The notes under the pieces are model-generated. The model was not told the DNA's origin, made no database searches, and saw only the letters and a program-made list of their open reading frames with translations. The translations under genes and the position numbers were made by a program. From Eubacteriales bacterium (lineage in GTDB: Bacteria; Bacillota; Clostridia; Oscillospirales; Oscillospiraceae), in NCBI GenBank assembly GCA_030533415.1, contig JAUNJE010000007.1, positions 1 to 64,000 on the forward strand: a stretch of DNA of 64,000 nucleotides, read 5' to 3'. Positions 42,691 to 50,965 of this stretch are shown piece after piece. Position 1 is the first letter of the stretch; each line of letters opens with the position of its first letter.

Positions 42691-42776
42691 TGAGTTGGGA
42701 GTTAGGAATTAGAAGCTAGGAGTGAAAAATCAGCCGTGGGGGCGGCTGCCTTTTGAATCGGCTCCTAACTGCATAA
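42691..42776. repeat. Degenerate copy of the GGAGTTAGGA-type repeat with a hairpin
   Basis: GGGAGTTAGGAATTAGAAGCTAGGAGTG (42698-42725) and CTCCTAACTGC (42762-42772) are opposed copies of the units seen at 7.9-8.15 kb. Between them is a hairpin CAGCCG-TGGGG-CGGCTG (about 42731-42748). No gene is present. Confidence 0.5.
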
Positions 42777-42781
42777 ACCAT

Positions 42782-42810
42782 TTGACGGATTGAAAAAAAT
42801 AGGGTATACT
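42782..42810 (+). promoter_or_regulatory. rlmA promoter
   Basis: TTGACG (42782-42787), a 17-nt spacer and TATACT (42805-42810). The transcript would begin near 42817, which rules out the ATG at 42816 as the start. Confidence 0.8.
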
Positions 42811-42830
42811 AAAAAATGGAGTGTTACGAT

Positions 42831-43625
42831 ATGAACTTGACATGCCCTGTTTGCGGAATGAAACTGAATAGGCTGGAGATGCGTTATGCCTGTGCCCGGA
42901 ATCACAGCTTTGATATCGCGCGGCAGGGCTATGTGAATCTGTTGACCGTGGAGCAGAAGCATTCCCGTCATCCCGGAGACACCCGGGAGCAGGTGCTCGC
43001 CCGCCGGGAATTCCTGGAAGCAGGGTACTATGCCCCCATTGCCCAGACACTGGCCGATACGGCAAGGGGCTTGTCCGGGGAGCTGCTGGACGTGGGCTGC
43101 GGGGAAGGCTATTACGCTTCCCGCCTGGGAGATGCCCTGCACATGAGCGTGACCGGGATGGATATTTCCAAGGAAGCCGTTCGCTGTGCCGCCGCGAAAT
43201 ACAAGGGGAGCCAGTGGCTCTGTGCCACCGCCGCCCGGATCCCTGTGGAGGATGGCGGCGCGGATCTGCTCACCAGCCTGTTCGCCCTGACGCTGCCCGG
43301 AGAATTTCACCGTGTGCTGAAGGAAAACGGCTTCTTTTTCCAGGTTTTGGCGGCGCAGGACCATCTGTTGGGGCTGAAAACCATCATTTACGACCAGCTG
43401 ATCGGTAAGGAAAAGGATACGGCGCCTGAGCTGCCCGGGTTTGAACGGGTGAAATCCATTCCCATCCGGTTTTCCTTTACCGTGGAGGGACGCCAGGTGC
43501 GGAACCTGCTTTCCATGACGCCCCATGTCTACCGCATCGGAAAAGAGGGCGCGGAGCGGCTAAGCCGGACGGAGCGCCTGACGGATACGGCCAGCTGCGT
43601 TTTGAATGTCTTTCGGCGTCTTTAA
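42831..43625 (+). CDS. rlmA: 23S rRNA (guanine-N1)-methyltransferase RlmA-like
   Basis: A 264-residue methyltransferase. An N-terminal zinc finger is formed by LTCPVCGMKLNRLEMRYACARNH (C-x2-C...C...H), followed by the strongly conserved SFDIARQGYVNLL. The SAM domain has LLDVGCGEGYYASRL. RlmA enzymes methylate N1 of G745/G748 in helix 35 of 23S rRNA. The ATG at 42831 follows GGAG with 9-nt spacing. The prfA frame starts close to its end. Confidence 0.9.
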   Translation: MNLTCPVCGMKLNRLEMRYACARNHSFDIARQGYVNLLTVEQKHSRHPGDTREQVLARREFLEAGYYAPIAQTLADTARGLSGELLDVGCGEGYYASRLGDALHMSVTGMDISKEAVRCAAAKYKGSQWLCATAARIPVEDGGADLLTSLFALTLPGEFHRVLKENGFFFQVLAAQDHLLGLKTIIYDQLIGKEKDTAPELPGFERVKSIPIRFSFTVEGRQVRNLLSMTPHVYRIGKEGAERLSRTERLTDTASCVLNVFRRL

Positions 43626-43701
43626 CATGCCCTTTGAAAAAGGGAACTATGTCTGGAAAAATGTCGAAAAAAACCGTTTATTTTCAATTCGGGAGCAAGT
43701 T

Positions 43702-44760
43702 ATGCGGAATCAATTACAGGCAATTTGCGATAAATACGAGGAGCTTTGCGCCAAATCCGAACAGCCGGATTTCTACGCCGATCCCCAAAAGGCGGCGAAG
43801 CTGCTGCGGGAAAAAAATGAGCTGGAACCCATCGTGGAATGCTGCCGCCAGTACCGCCGGGCGGAAGCGGATATGGCCGAGGCCCAGGAGCTGATGGCCG
43901 ATCCCGAAATGAAGGACCTGTGCCAGGAGACCTATGCCCAGGCCAAGGCGCAGAAGGAAGCGCTGCAGGAAAAGCTTCGGATTTTGCTGCTGCCCAAGGA
44001 CCCCAACGACGAAAAAAGTGTCATTGTGGAAATTCGGGGCGGCGTCGGCGGCGAGGAAAGCGCCCTGTTTGCCCACAGCCTGTTTCGCATGTACGCCATG
44101 TACGCCGCGAAGATGGGCTGGAGCGTTGAGCTGATGAACTACAATGAGACGGAACTTGGCGGCGTGAAGGAAGCGGATTTTGTCATTCAGGGCCGGGGCG
44201 CCTATTCCCGGATGAAATATGAATCCGGTGTCCACCGGGTCCAGCGGGTTCCGGAAACCGAGTCCGGGGGCCGTGTCCACACCTCCACCGCCACGGTGGC
44301 GGTGCTGCCGGAAATGGAAGAGGTGGACGTGCAGATCAATCCCGCAGACATTGAAATGCAGGTCTACCGGGCCAGCGGCGCCGGTGGCCAGCACGTCAAC
44401 AAAACCTCCTCCGCGGTCCGGCTGATCCACAAGCCCACGGGCCTTGTGGCCGCCTGCCAGGAGGAGCGCAGCCAGGTGCAGAACCGGGAAAAGTGCATGC
44501 GGATGCTGGCAAGCAAGCTCTACGAGATGGAACAGGAGAAAAAAGAGAGCGAAGTCACCGGCATGCGCCGCAGCCAGGTGGGCACGGGTATGCGCAACGA
44601 GCGTATCCGCACCTACAATTTCCCCCAGGGCCGGGTCACCGACCACCGGGTGAATCTGACGCTGTACCGTATCGACGCCATCATGGATGGCGATTTGGAC
44701 GAAATCATCAACGCCCTGGCCACTGCCGACCAGGCGGAAAAGCTGAAAAATGCCCAATAA
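43702..44760 (+). CDS. prfA: Peptide chain release factor 1
   Basis: A 352-residue class I release factor reading UAA/UAG. The catalytic GGQ is in RASGAGGQHVNKTSSAVR, and the acidic/coiled N-terminal domain is typical. The stop-codon recognition region contains RVQRVPETESGGRVHTSTATVAV, the RF1 version with the PET motif, which separates it from RF2 (SPF). The ATG at 43702 follows GGGAG; an upstream in-frame ATG at 43606 overlaps rlmA and is less likely. prmC, its usual methylating partner, is not adjacent. Confidence 0.96.
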   Translation: MRNQLQAICDKYEELCAKSEQPDFYADPQKAAKLLREKNELEPIVECCRQYRRAEADMAEAQELMADPEMKDLCQETYAQAKAQKEALQEKLRILLLPKDPNDEKSVIVEIRGGVGGEESALFAHSLFRMYAMYAAKMGWSVELMNYNETELGGVKEADFVIQGRGAYSRMKYESGVHRVQRVPETESGGRVHTSTATVAVLPEMEEVDVQINPADIEMQVYRASGAGGQHVNKTSSAVRLIHKPTGLVAACQEERSQVQNREKCMRMLASKLYEMEQEKKESEVTGMRRSQVGTGMRNERIRTYNFPQGRVTDHRVNLTLYRIDAIMDGDLDEIINALATADQAEKLKNAQ

Positions 44761-44794
44761 ATCCCATGCGTGATATTCCATATGAGGACATAGT

Positions 44795-45232
44795 ATGACA
44801 TTTTTAACCAATTCCCCCAGTGAGACAGAGTCCATTGGTGCGGCCCTTGGAAAAATAGTGCCTCCCGGTACCATCCTGGCCTACCGGGGCGGCCTGGGGG
44901 CGGGGAAAACCGCCTTTACCCGGGGCCTTGCCCGGGGCTTGGGCTGCTCCGACATGGTCACCAGCCCCACTTATACCATCGTCAATGAATATTTGACCGG
45001 GCGGCTGCCCCTGTTTCATTTTGATATGTACCGCCTGGCCTCTTCCGATGACCTGTGGGACATCGGCTGGGAGGACTACCTGGAGCGGGGCGGCGTCTGC
45101 GCGGTGGAGTGGAGCGAGAACGTGGCGGACGCCATGGAGGACGCGGTTTTTGTGACCATTGAAAAGCTGGACGCGGACGCCCGGCGCATCACTGTCGAAG
45201 GAGGGGACTTCCTTGCTGATCTTGGCCTTTGA
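44795..45232 (+). CDS. tsaE: tRNA threonylcarbamoyladenosine biosynthesis ATPase TsaE
   Basis: A 145-residue P-loop ATPase. Walker A is GGLGAGKTAFTRGLARGLG (about residues 32-50). SPTYTIVNEYL and LFHFDMYRL are hallmark segments, and WSENV is the conserved tryptophan motif. It works with TsaB and TsaD to install t6A37 in ANN tRNAs. tsaB follows with overlap; tsaD is not in the window. Confidence 0.94.
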   Translation: MTFLTNSPSETESIGAALGKIVPPGTILAYRGGLGAGKTAFTRGLARGLGCSDMVTSPTYTIVNEYLTGRLPLFHFDMYRLASSDDLWDIGWEDYLERGGVCAVEWSENVADAMEDAVFVTIEKLDADARRITVEGGDFLADLGL

Positions 45233-45920
45233 AACCAGCGCCAAGGCCGCCTCCGTGGCGCTGCTGGAGGATGGAAGGCTTTTGGGGGAAAGCTACCAGA
45301 ATACGGGGCTGACCCACAGCCAGACCCTTCTTGTCATGGCGGAGGACCTGCTGAAGCAATGCGGCAAAACCGTTGGGGACATTACCGCCGTTGCCGTGGC
45401 GGAAGGCCCCGGCTCCTTCACCGGTGTGCGCATCGGTGTGGCGGCGGCAAAGGGCTTCGCCTGGGGCGGGGAGCTTCCCTGCTACGGCGTGTCCACATTG
45501 GAGGCAATGGCGGAGAGCCTGGGGATCTATCAGGGCTACGTTTGTCCCTGTATGGATGCCCGGCGGAGCCAGGTGTACAATTCTTTGTTTTATGTAAACC
45601 AAGGCAATATTCAGCGCCTCCGGGAGGACCGGGCCATTGCCCTGGCCGACCTGGCCGGGGAACTGAAGGAACTGACGGAGCCTGTTTTCCTGGTGGGCGA
45701 CGGCAGCGCGCTGGCCTTTCGGACCCTTTCTGTCCAGATTCCCAAGCTGGTGCTGCCCCCGGAGCACCGCATGCACCAGCGCGCCGCCGGCGTTGCCATT
45801 CTGGCGGCCAAGAAAATTGCCGCGGGAGAACCGGGAGACGGCAATGCCCTGACCCCCAACTACCTGCGGCTGAGCCAGGCGGAGCGGGAAAGAATGGAAA
45901 AATTGAAAATGGAAAAATAG
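45213..45920 (+). CDS. tsaB: tRNA threonylcarbamoyladenosine biosynthesis protein TsaB
   Basis: A 235-residue ASKHA-fold protein, the partner of TsaD in t6A synthesis. The start LILAFETSAKAASVAL, the TGLTHSQTLLVMAEDLL segment and AVAEGPGSFTGVRIGVAAAKGFAWG are diagnostic. The start codon is TTG at 45213, since GGAGGGG lies 6 nt before it inside tsaE and no ATG fits; it overlaps the tsaE stop by 20 nt. rimI and tsaD, which often follow, are absent. Confidence 0.92.
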   Translation: MLILAFETSAKAASVALLEDGRLLGESYQNTGLTHSQTLLVMAEDLLKQCGKTVGDITAVAVAEGPGSFTGVRIGVAAAKGFAWGGELPCYGVSTLEAMAESLGIYQGYVCPCMDARRSQVYNSLFYVNQGNIQRLREDRAIALADLAGELKELTEPVFLVGDGSALAFRTLSVQIPKLVLPPEHRMHQRAAGVAILAAKKIAAGEPGDGNALTPNYLRLSQAERERMEKLKMEK

Positions 45921-45976
45921 CCCCATTTTCGATTAAATATAGTCTTGTCTAAATTTATGAAGGAGAGAAATAGAAT

Positions 45977-46606
45977 ATGGCAACTGTACACGTACTCGAT
46001 CATCCCCTCATTCAGCACAAGCTGGCCATTCTGCGCAGCAAGGAGACCCCCGTCAAGGAATTCCGGGAGCTTGTAGGCGAAATCGCCGGCCTGATGTGCT
46101 ATGAGGCGACCCGGAGCCTGCCCACCGAGGAGGTCACCGTGGAGACCCCTGTGGCTACTGCCCAATGCCGTATGCTTTCCGGCAAGAAGCTGGCCATTGT
46201 CCCCGTTTTGCGCGCGGGCCTGGGAATGGTGGACAATATGGTAGCGCTGATTCCCTCTGCCAAAATCGGCCATATCGGCCTGTACCGGGATCCCGAAACC
46301 CACAAACCCGTGGAATACTACTGCAAGCTGCCTGATGACATTGAAAGCCGCGTGGTTTTCGTAGTGGATCCCATGCTGGCCACCGGTGGCAGTGCCGTGG
46401 CCGCTATCGATTTTCTGAAGCAGCACGGCTGCAAGAACATCATCATGATGAACATTATCGGCTGTCCCGAGGGCATTCAGGCGGTGCAGAAGGTCCACCC
46501 CGATGTGGAAATATATCTGGCAGCTCTGGATGAAAAGCTGAACGAGCACGCCTACATTGTCCCCGGACTGGGCGATGCCGGCGACCGGATCTTCGGTACG
46601 AAGTAA
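45977..46606 (+). CDS. upp: Uracil phosphoribosyltransferase
   Basis: A 209-residue enzyme making UMP from uracil and PRPP, for pyrimidine salvage. The N-terminal [24 protein letters not shown] [13 protein letters not shown] and the PRPP loop [17 protein letters not shown] are canonical. The C-terminal [16 protein letters not shown] binds uracil. GAAGGAGAG precedes the ATG. It is not linked to a visible uracil transporter. Confidence 0.96.
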   Translation: MATVHVLDHPLIQHKLAILRSKETPVKEFRELVGEIAGLMCYEATRSLPTEEVTVETPVATAQCRMLSGKKLAIVPVLRAGLGMVDNMVALIPSAKIGHIGLYRDPETHKPVEYYCKLPDDIESRVVFVVDPMLATGGSAVAAIDFLKQHGCKNIIMMNIIGCPEGIQAVQKVHPDVEIYLAALDEKLNEHAYIVPGLGDAGDRIFGTK

Positions 46607-46619
46607 TATGAGATTCAAT

Positions 46620-46655
46620 ACCATTGGGTTATTTTGAAAATAAAATAACCCAATG
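46620..46655. terminator. Probable upp terminator (inverted repeat)
   Basis: CATTGGGTTATTTT and AAAATAACCCAATG form a 14-bp stem with a short GAAAAT loop, 14 nt past the upp stop. It lacks a clear T tail on the plus strand beyond the stem. Confidence 0.55.
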
Positions 46656-46695
46656 ACGTCTCATAGGATTCTCCTATGAAATAGGTTCCCGCATG

Positions 46696-46725
46696 GAAGC
46701 CCCCAGCCGTAAGGCTGGGGGCTTC
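46696..46725. terminator. GC-rich hairpin between upp and the DUF6440 gene
   Basis: GAAGCCCCCAGCC/GGCTGGGGGCTTC, a 13-bp stem with a 4-nt loop, ends 6 nt from the stop of the minus-strand gene. It could end transcripts of either strand but has no U tract. Confidence 0.5.
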
Positions 46726-46731
46726 GCTGGA

Positions 46732-46923
46732 TTACGCGTCATATTTGGAAACCGTGGTGACAACAGGCGTGCCGTCCCGGTTCAGCAGAACGGTCAAGCC
46801 GCCGGAATACCCGCTGGCATGGAACAGGTAATTGATCCCCGTCTGCTTATCCACCCAGATCTCGGTCACGTTTATCGTACCTTGGGAGTATGTTTTCACA
46901 AAACGGTCTTCTGTTTTTGCCAT
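46732..46923 (-). CDS. DUF6440-type small protein
   Basis: A 63-residue protein. The core NVTEIWVDKQTGINYLFHASGYSGGLTVLL is recognisable as the DUF6440 family, short Firmicutes proteins of unknown function. It starts 2 nt after the SPFH gene stop, so it is translated with it. No membrane segment or cysteine is present. Confidence 0.8.
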   Translation of the reverse strand: MAKTEDRFVKTYSQGTINVTEIWVDKQTGINYLFHASGYSGGLTVLLNRDGTPVVTTVSKYDA

Positions 46924-46925
46924 GA

Positions 46926-47843
46926 TTATTCCTTCACACTTTCCACAATGCCGTTGACCATGCCCACCAAGCCCTGCATCTGGCTGGGAATGATGATCTT
47001 GGTGGCCTTGCCGTCGGCGATCTTCTGCATGGCCTCAATGGACTTCAGCTTCAGCACAGAGTCGTTGGGGGCCTTTTCGTTCAGCAGCGCCAGGGAGTCG
47101 GCCATGGCCTTCTGCACGGCCAGGATGGCCTGGGCTTCGCCGTCGGCCCGCAGGATGGCGGACTGCTTTTCGGCCTCCGCCCGGAGAATGGCGGCCTGCT
47201 TCTCGGCGTCAGCCCGCAAAATAGCGGATTCCTTTTCGCCTTCAGCGATCAGAATGGCGGACTTCTTCTGGCCCTCGGCCTGGATAATGGCCTGCCGGCG
47301 TTCCCGCTCGGCCTTCATCTGCTTCTCCATGGAGTTCTGGATGTCAGAAGGAGGCAGGATGTTCTTCAGCTCCACACGGTTGACCTTGATGCCCCAGGGG
47401 TCCGTGGCCTCGTCCAGGATGGCACGCATCTTGGTATTGATGACATCGCGGCTGGTCAGGGTCTGATCCAGCTCCAGATCGCCAATGATGTTACGCAGGG
47501 TAGTCGCGGTCAGGGTCTCCATGGCCATCATGGGCTGCTCCACACCGTAGCAGTACAGCTTGGGGTCGGTGATCTGGAAGTAGACCACGGTGTCGATCTG
47601 CATGGTGACATTGTCCTTGGTAATGACGGGCTGGGGAGGATAGTCCAGAACCTGCTCCTTCATGCTGACCCGGCGTGCAATGCGGTCAATGAAGGGCACC
47701 TTAAAATGCAGGCCCACGCCCCAGACCTGATGGAACGCACCCAGCCGCTCAATGACATAAGCCCGGGACTGCTGGACAACGGAGATGTTGGAAATGACGA
47801 TAATAAACGCAATGATAATAACAGCTAAAATGACAAAACCCAT
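46926..47843 (-). CDS. SPFH/band 7 (stomatin-like) membrane protein
   Basis: A 305-residue protein. An N-terminal hydrophobic anchor (ILAVIIIAFIIVISNISVV) precedes the band 7 domain (QQSRAYVIERLGAFHQVWGVGLHF...TMQIDTVVYFQITDP). A long coiled coil follows (about residues 185-245), built of 11-residue repeats. It belongs with stomatin/HflK-like scaffold proteins that form membrane microdomains and is transcribed after an NfeD gene, its usual partner. The start at 47843 lies 58 nt downstream of the NfeD stop. Confidence 0.92.
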   Translation of the reverse strand: MGFVILAVIIIAFIIVISNISVVQQSRAYVIERLGAFHQVWGVGLHFKVPFIDRIARRVSMKEQVLDYPPQPVITKDNVTMQIDTVVYFQITDPKLYCYGVEQPMMAMETLTATTLRNIIGDLELDQTLTSRDVINTKMRAILDEATDPWGIKVNRVELKNILPPSDIQNSMEKQMKAERERRQAIIQAEGQKKSAILIAEGEKESAILRADAEKQAAILRAEAEKQSAILRADGEAQAILAVQKAMADSLALLNEKAPNDSVLKLKSIEAMQKIADGKATKIIIPSQMQGLVGMVNGIVESVKE

Positions 47844-47901
47844 ATTGATACCTCCATATCATATAATCATGTGTTTTCCTTTGTTCTTTCCAATGGGTGT
47901 A

Positions 47902-48354
47902 TTAGACGTTGGCGTTGACCTTTGCCGGAGAAACGAAGACCTTGACGCCCTCGATGCGGTCAACCCGGATACAGGTGCCCTCAGGGATCGGATCACCGGA
48001 AGTGCTCCGGGCGGTCCAGACCATGGCGCCCAGCTTCACCTGGCCCACAGCCTCCACATTGTCGATGGCAGCGGTGACAAGTCCGGTGGAGCCGATGACA
48101 GAATCCACGTTGGTGGCCGTTAGGTTTGGTGTCATGTACTTGCGGACCAGGGGCCACAGCAGTGCCAGCAGCACACCGGATACAAGCACAAACAGAACCG
48201 TCTGAAGCCAGACAGGCCCGCCCAGAAGGCTTATGATCATTGCGGCCAAAGCGCCCACGGCAAACCAAATGGAAACCAGATGCACGGGACACGCAGCCTC
48301 TGCCACAAGGAACACCACCAGCAGGGCAAGCCAGGTAATTGCAGCCCAATTCAT
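47902..48354 (-). CDS. NfeD-family membrane protein
   Basis: A 150-residue short NfeD without a protease domain. Three hydrophobic helices (about ITWLALLVVFLVAEAACPV, VSIWFAVGALAAMIISLLG, LQTVLFVLVSGVLLALLWPL) are followed by an OB-fold C-terminal domain (GSTGLVTAAIDNVEAVGQVKLGAMVWTARS). NfeD proteins partner SPFH proteins; both are in this operon. The ATG at 48354 follows GGAGGGAGG. Confidence 0.92.
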   Translation of the reverse strand: MNWAAITWLALLVVFLVAEAACPVHLVSIWFAVGALAAMIISLLGGPVWLQTVLFVLVSGVLLALLWPLVRKYMTPNLTATNVDSVIGSTGLVTAAIDNVEAVGQVKLGAMVWTARSTSGDPIPEGTCIRVDRIEGVKVFVSPAKVNANV

Positions 48355-48429
48355 ATTGTTGCCTCCCTCCTTTTTTGGGGTGGGAACCGGGGATCGGTTC
48401 TCCGGCTCCCTGTGATTGGGTATGTACAT

Positions 48430-48458
48430 ATCATAGCAGAAATACGCCTGCCGGTCAA
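48430..48458 (-). promoter_or_regulatory. Promoter of the NfeD-SPFH-DUF6440 operon
   Basis: Minus-strand TTGACC (48453-48458), a 17-nt spacer and TATGAT (48430-48435). Confidence 0.78.
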
Positions 48459-48834
48459 TTGACGAAACCTTCAAAATTGCGGATTTTTTGGATATAAACA
48501 ACAAAGAAAAGCAAATTAAATTGCAAAAACAGGATAATTTTGACAGATATTTCGAAAAATCAATATTTTGTTACCGAAATCAAACTTTATAAAATTATGA
48601 AATCACTTATTATGGTCAAATGACCATTAAAAAATAGCGGAACGCACTTTGAAATTGCTCCTCTCAAACCGGAGTATATGCGACTTTTATGGGATGAATA
48701 CAACGGAATTTGTGCAATATTTTCCGAGTTCTTAAAATTTTTAGGGGGAATTTCCGTATCCTCGAAGGGGATGGAAAGGGCAAAATCTTTGCCGTTTCTT
48801 AACCCGCCTGCCGAATCCTGGCACATTCTGGGGG
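48459..48834. other. AT-rich spacer before the two-component system
   Basis: About 375 nt, clearly more AT-rich than the surroundings at its left side. It holds a perfect 7-bp palindrome ATGGTCA-AA-TGACCAT (48612-48627). A 79-codon minus-strand open frame is present but has no ribosome-binding site or recognisable motif and is not called. Confidence 0.5.
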
Positions 48835-48863
48835 TGTCATTCAGGCAGAAAGGATGTTATAAT
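48835..48863 (+). promoter_or_regulatory. Candidate promoter of the histidine kinase/response regulator pair
   Basis: A consensus TATAAT at 48858-48863 is preceded by a weak -35 (TGTCAT at 48835-48840, 17 nt). Confidence 0.5.
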
Positions 48864-48883
48864 TAATCTATGAGGTGAACGCG

Positions 48884-49954
48884 ATGAAATTACACAAGCA
48901 TATGCTGACAGACGGTATTTTCATGCTCCTGACCCTGTTGGGAGCCTTTGGCGTGAATTTGCTGCTGTTGGAGCAGTTCAATACCCGGACGATGATCCCT
49001 ATGATCTTCGTGCTGGGGGTCTTTCTGGTGTCCTGGCATACCCAGGGCTATTTCTGGGGAATCGCGGCGTCCCTGATCAGTGTGCTGGCGGTGAACTACG
49101 CCTTTACATACCCCTATTGGGCCTTCGACCTGATTTCCCCGGAGTGTATTTCCTCCGCCGTGGTGATGCTGATCGTCGCCATCCTGACGGGTACCCTGAC
49201 CACCAAGCTCAAGCGCCAGGAGAAAATGAAGGCTGAGGCGGAAAAAGAGCGGATGCGGGGCAATCTCCTGCGGGCGGTATCCCACGACCTGCGCACGCCT
49301 CTGACCTCCATCTACGGCGCCTGTTCCGCCATGATGGAAAGCTACGACGAAATCCCCCGTGAGAAGCACCTGAAAATGCTGGGGGACGTATGCAGCGACG
49401 CCCAATGGCTGGTGCGCATGGTGGAAAACCTGCTGTCCGTCACCCATATCGGCGAGGGAAGGGTGACGTTGTCCAAGCGGGATACGGTGCTGGAAGAGCT
49501 GATCGACGCGGTTCTTGTAAAATTTTATAAGCACTACCCGGACCAGGCGGTACAGACGGAGATCCCGGAGGAGTTTGTCAGCATCCCCATGGACGCCATG
49601 CTGATCGAGCAGGTGCTGATGAACCTGCTGGAAAACGCGGTATTCCATGCAAAGGGTATGCAGCACCTATGGCTGCGTGTCCAGGTCAAAGGAAACCGGG
49701 CGGTCTTCCGGGTGGAGGACGACGGCTGCGGTATTCCGGTGGAGCGGATGGAGCAGCTGTTCACGGGCCGCTTAGACAGCGAAGCCCCCACGGACACCAG
49801 CCGCAGCAGCATGGGCATCGGCCTGTCCGTGTGCAGCGCCATCATCAAGGCCCACGGCGGCGAGATCCACGCCGAAAACCGTCCGGAGGGCGGTACGGCA
49901 TTCTGCTTTACCCTGGAAATGGAGGAGGAGCATCATGGGGAACAACAAATATAA
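48884..49954 (+). CDS. Sensor histidine kinase, short KdpD-like (DUF4118)
   Basis: A 356-residue kinase. Residues 5-110 are four hydrophobic helices of the DUF4118 type found in KdpD. A cytoplasmic coiled region and the HisKA box AVSHDLRTPLTSIYGACSAM (H near residue 139) follow. The ATPase domain has an N-box LLENAVFHA, VEDDGCGIP and GIGLSVCSAIIKAHGG. The large N-terminal KdpD/USP domains of classic KdpD are missing, and no kdpFABC genes are here. The ATG at 48884 is preferred to a GTG at 48875 because GAGGTG then fits as the ribosome-binding site. It overlaps its regulator by 20 nt. Confidence 0.9.
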   Translation: MKLHKHMLTDGIFMLLTLLGAFGVNLLLLEQFNTRTMIPMIFVLGVFLVSWHTQGYFWGIAASLISVLAVNYAFTYPYWAFDLISPECISSAVVMLIVAILTGTLTTKLKRQEKMKAEAEKERMRGNLLRAVSHDLRTPLTSIYGACSAMMESYDEIPREKHLKMLGDVCSDAQWLVRMVENLLSVTHIGEGRVTLSKRDTVLEELIDAVLVKFYKHYPDQAVQTEIPEEFVSIPMDAMLIEQVLMNLLENAVFHAKGMQHLWLRVQVKGNRAVFRVEDDGCGIPVERMEQLFTGRLDSEAPTDTSRSSMGIGLSVCSAIIKAHGGEIHAENRPEGGTAFCFTLEMEEEHHGEQQI

Positions 49955-50636
49955 GATCCTTATTGTAGAGGATGACCACAATATTGCCAGCTTCATCCAG
50001 GCCATCCTGGAGGCCAACGGCTACCAGGTCTTGACCGCCGAACGGTGCAGGCAGGGGCTATTGGTGTTTTCGTCCCACATGCCGGACCTGGTGGTGCTGG
50101 ACCTGGGTCTGCCGGATATGGACGGTGAGGAATTCATCCGCCAGGCCCGGCTGAGCAGCACTGTGCCCATTTTGGTCCTCTCCGCCAGGACGGATGAAAG
50201 CGACAAAGTCTCTGCCCTGGATCTGGGTGCCAACGATTACATTACAAAGCCCTTCGGCACCGCGGAGCTGCTGGCCCGGGTCCGGGCCGCCCTGCGCGTC
50301 AACCGGCACAATGTCCATGCCGCGGCGCCCAGCAGTCAATTTGCCGTAGACGACCTGCTGATCGACTACGACCGCCGCCAGGTCAGCGTGGCGGGAAGCC
50401 GCGTTCACTTGACCCAGACGGAATACAATATATTAGCGTTTCTGTCCCAGCACACAGGAAAGGTTATGACGTATTCGGCCATCATCCGGGCCATTTGGGG
50501 CAGTATGGACGATGGTAGCATCAAAAAGCTTCAGGTAAACATGGCCAATATCCGCAAAAAGCTGGGCTGCCGCCCTGGCGACAACCGCTATGTCACCAAT
50601 GAGCTGGGCGTGGGTTACCGGATGCTGGACGAATAA
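49935..50636 (+). CDS. OmpR/KdpE-like response regulator
   Basis: A 233-residue regulator. The receiver domain shows KILIVEDDHNIASF with the acidic pair, phospho-acceptor LVVLDLGLPDMDGEEFI, and the lysine in DYITKPFGTAELLAR. A winged-helix DNA-binding domain has VHLTQTEYNILAFLSQHTGKV and VNMANIRKKLG. It starts inside the kinase gene with GAGGAGG upstream, so the pair is coupled. By family it would control a potassium-related or envelope regulon; no target genes are adjacent. Confidence 0.93.
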   Translation: MGNNKYKILIVEDDHNIASFIQAILEANGYQVLTAERCRQGLLVFSSHMPDLVVLDLGLPDMDGEEFIRQARLSSTVPILVLSARTDESDKVSALDLGANDYITKPFGTAELLARVRAALRVNRHNVHAAAPSSQFAVDDLLIDYDRRQVSVAGSRVHLTQTEYNILAFLSQHTGKVMTYSAIIRAIWGSMDDGSIKKLQVNMANIRKKLGCRPGDNRYVTNELGVGYRMLDE

Positions 50637-50834
50637 TCCCATTCCTTCCACTTGGAAAGTATGCGTCATACTGATATTTGGAGCGTATCTAAAAAAGCCA
50701 GAGCATTTGTATTATTTCAACAAAATCCAAATGGAAGCCAGATGAACAAATGCCCAAAAAGAAGTATTTTGTAATAATTTATAGTCTCATTTTTTGTCAA
50801 TAATGTTGAATTTCCAAATGTGGTTTTCCAGTGA
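50637..50834. other. AT-rich spacer between the response regulator and malQ
   Basis: No gene or strong hairpin was found. Confidence 0.5.
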
Positions 50835-50863
50835 TTGACGATTTCCCGAAAAAAGGCTATACT
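50835..50863 (+). promoter_or_regulatory. malQ promoter
   Basis: TTGACG (50835-50840), a 17-nt spacer and TATACT (50858-50863); the leader is about 95 nt and can form competing hairpins (CCGAAGCC/GGGTTTCGG and AATGCC/GGCATT within 50880-50918). Confidence 0.78.
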
Positions 50864-50965
50864 TTATAAGATTGAGCTTTCCGAAGCCTAAGCAAATGCC
50901 CTTGGGTTTCGGCATTGGGCGTGTTGGTTTATGCCCGTAAAACAAAAACAGACAAGGAGTGTTTC

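Noticed and set aside
48587..48826. 79-codon minus-strand frame in the AT-rich spacer
   Set aside because: No ribosome-binding site, motif or compositional support.
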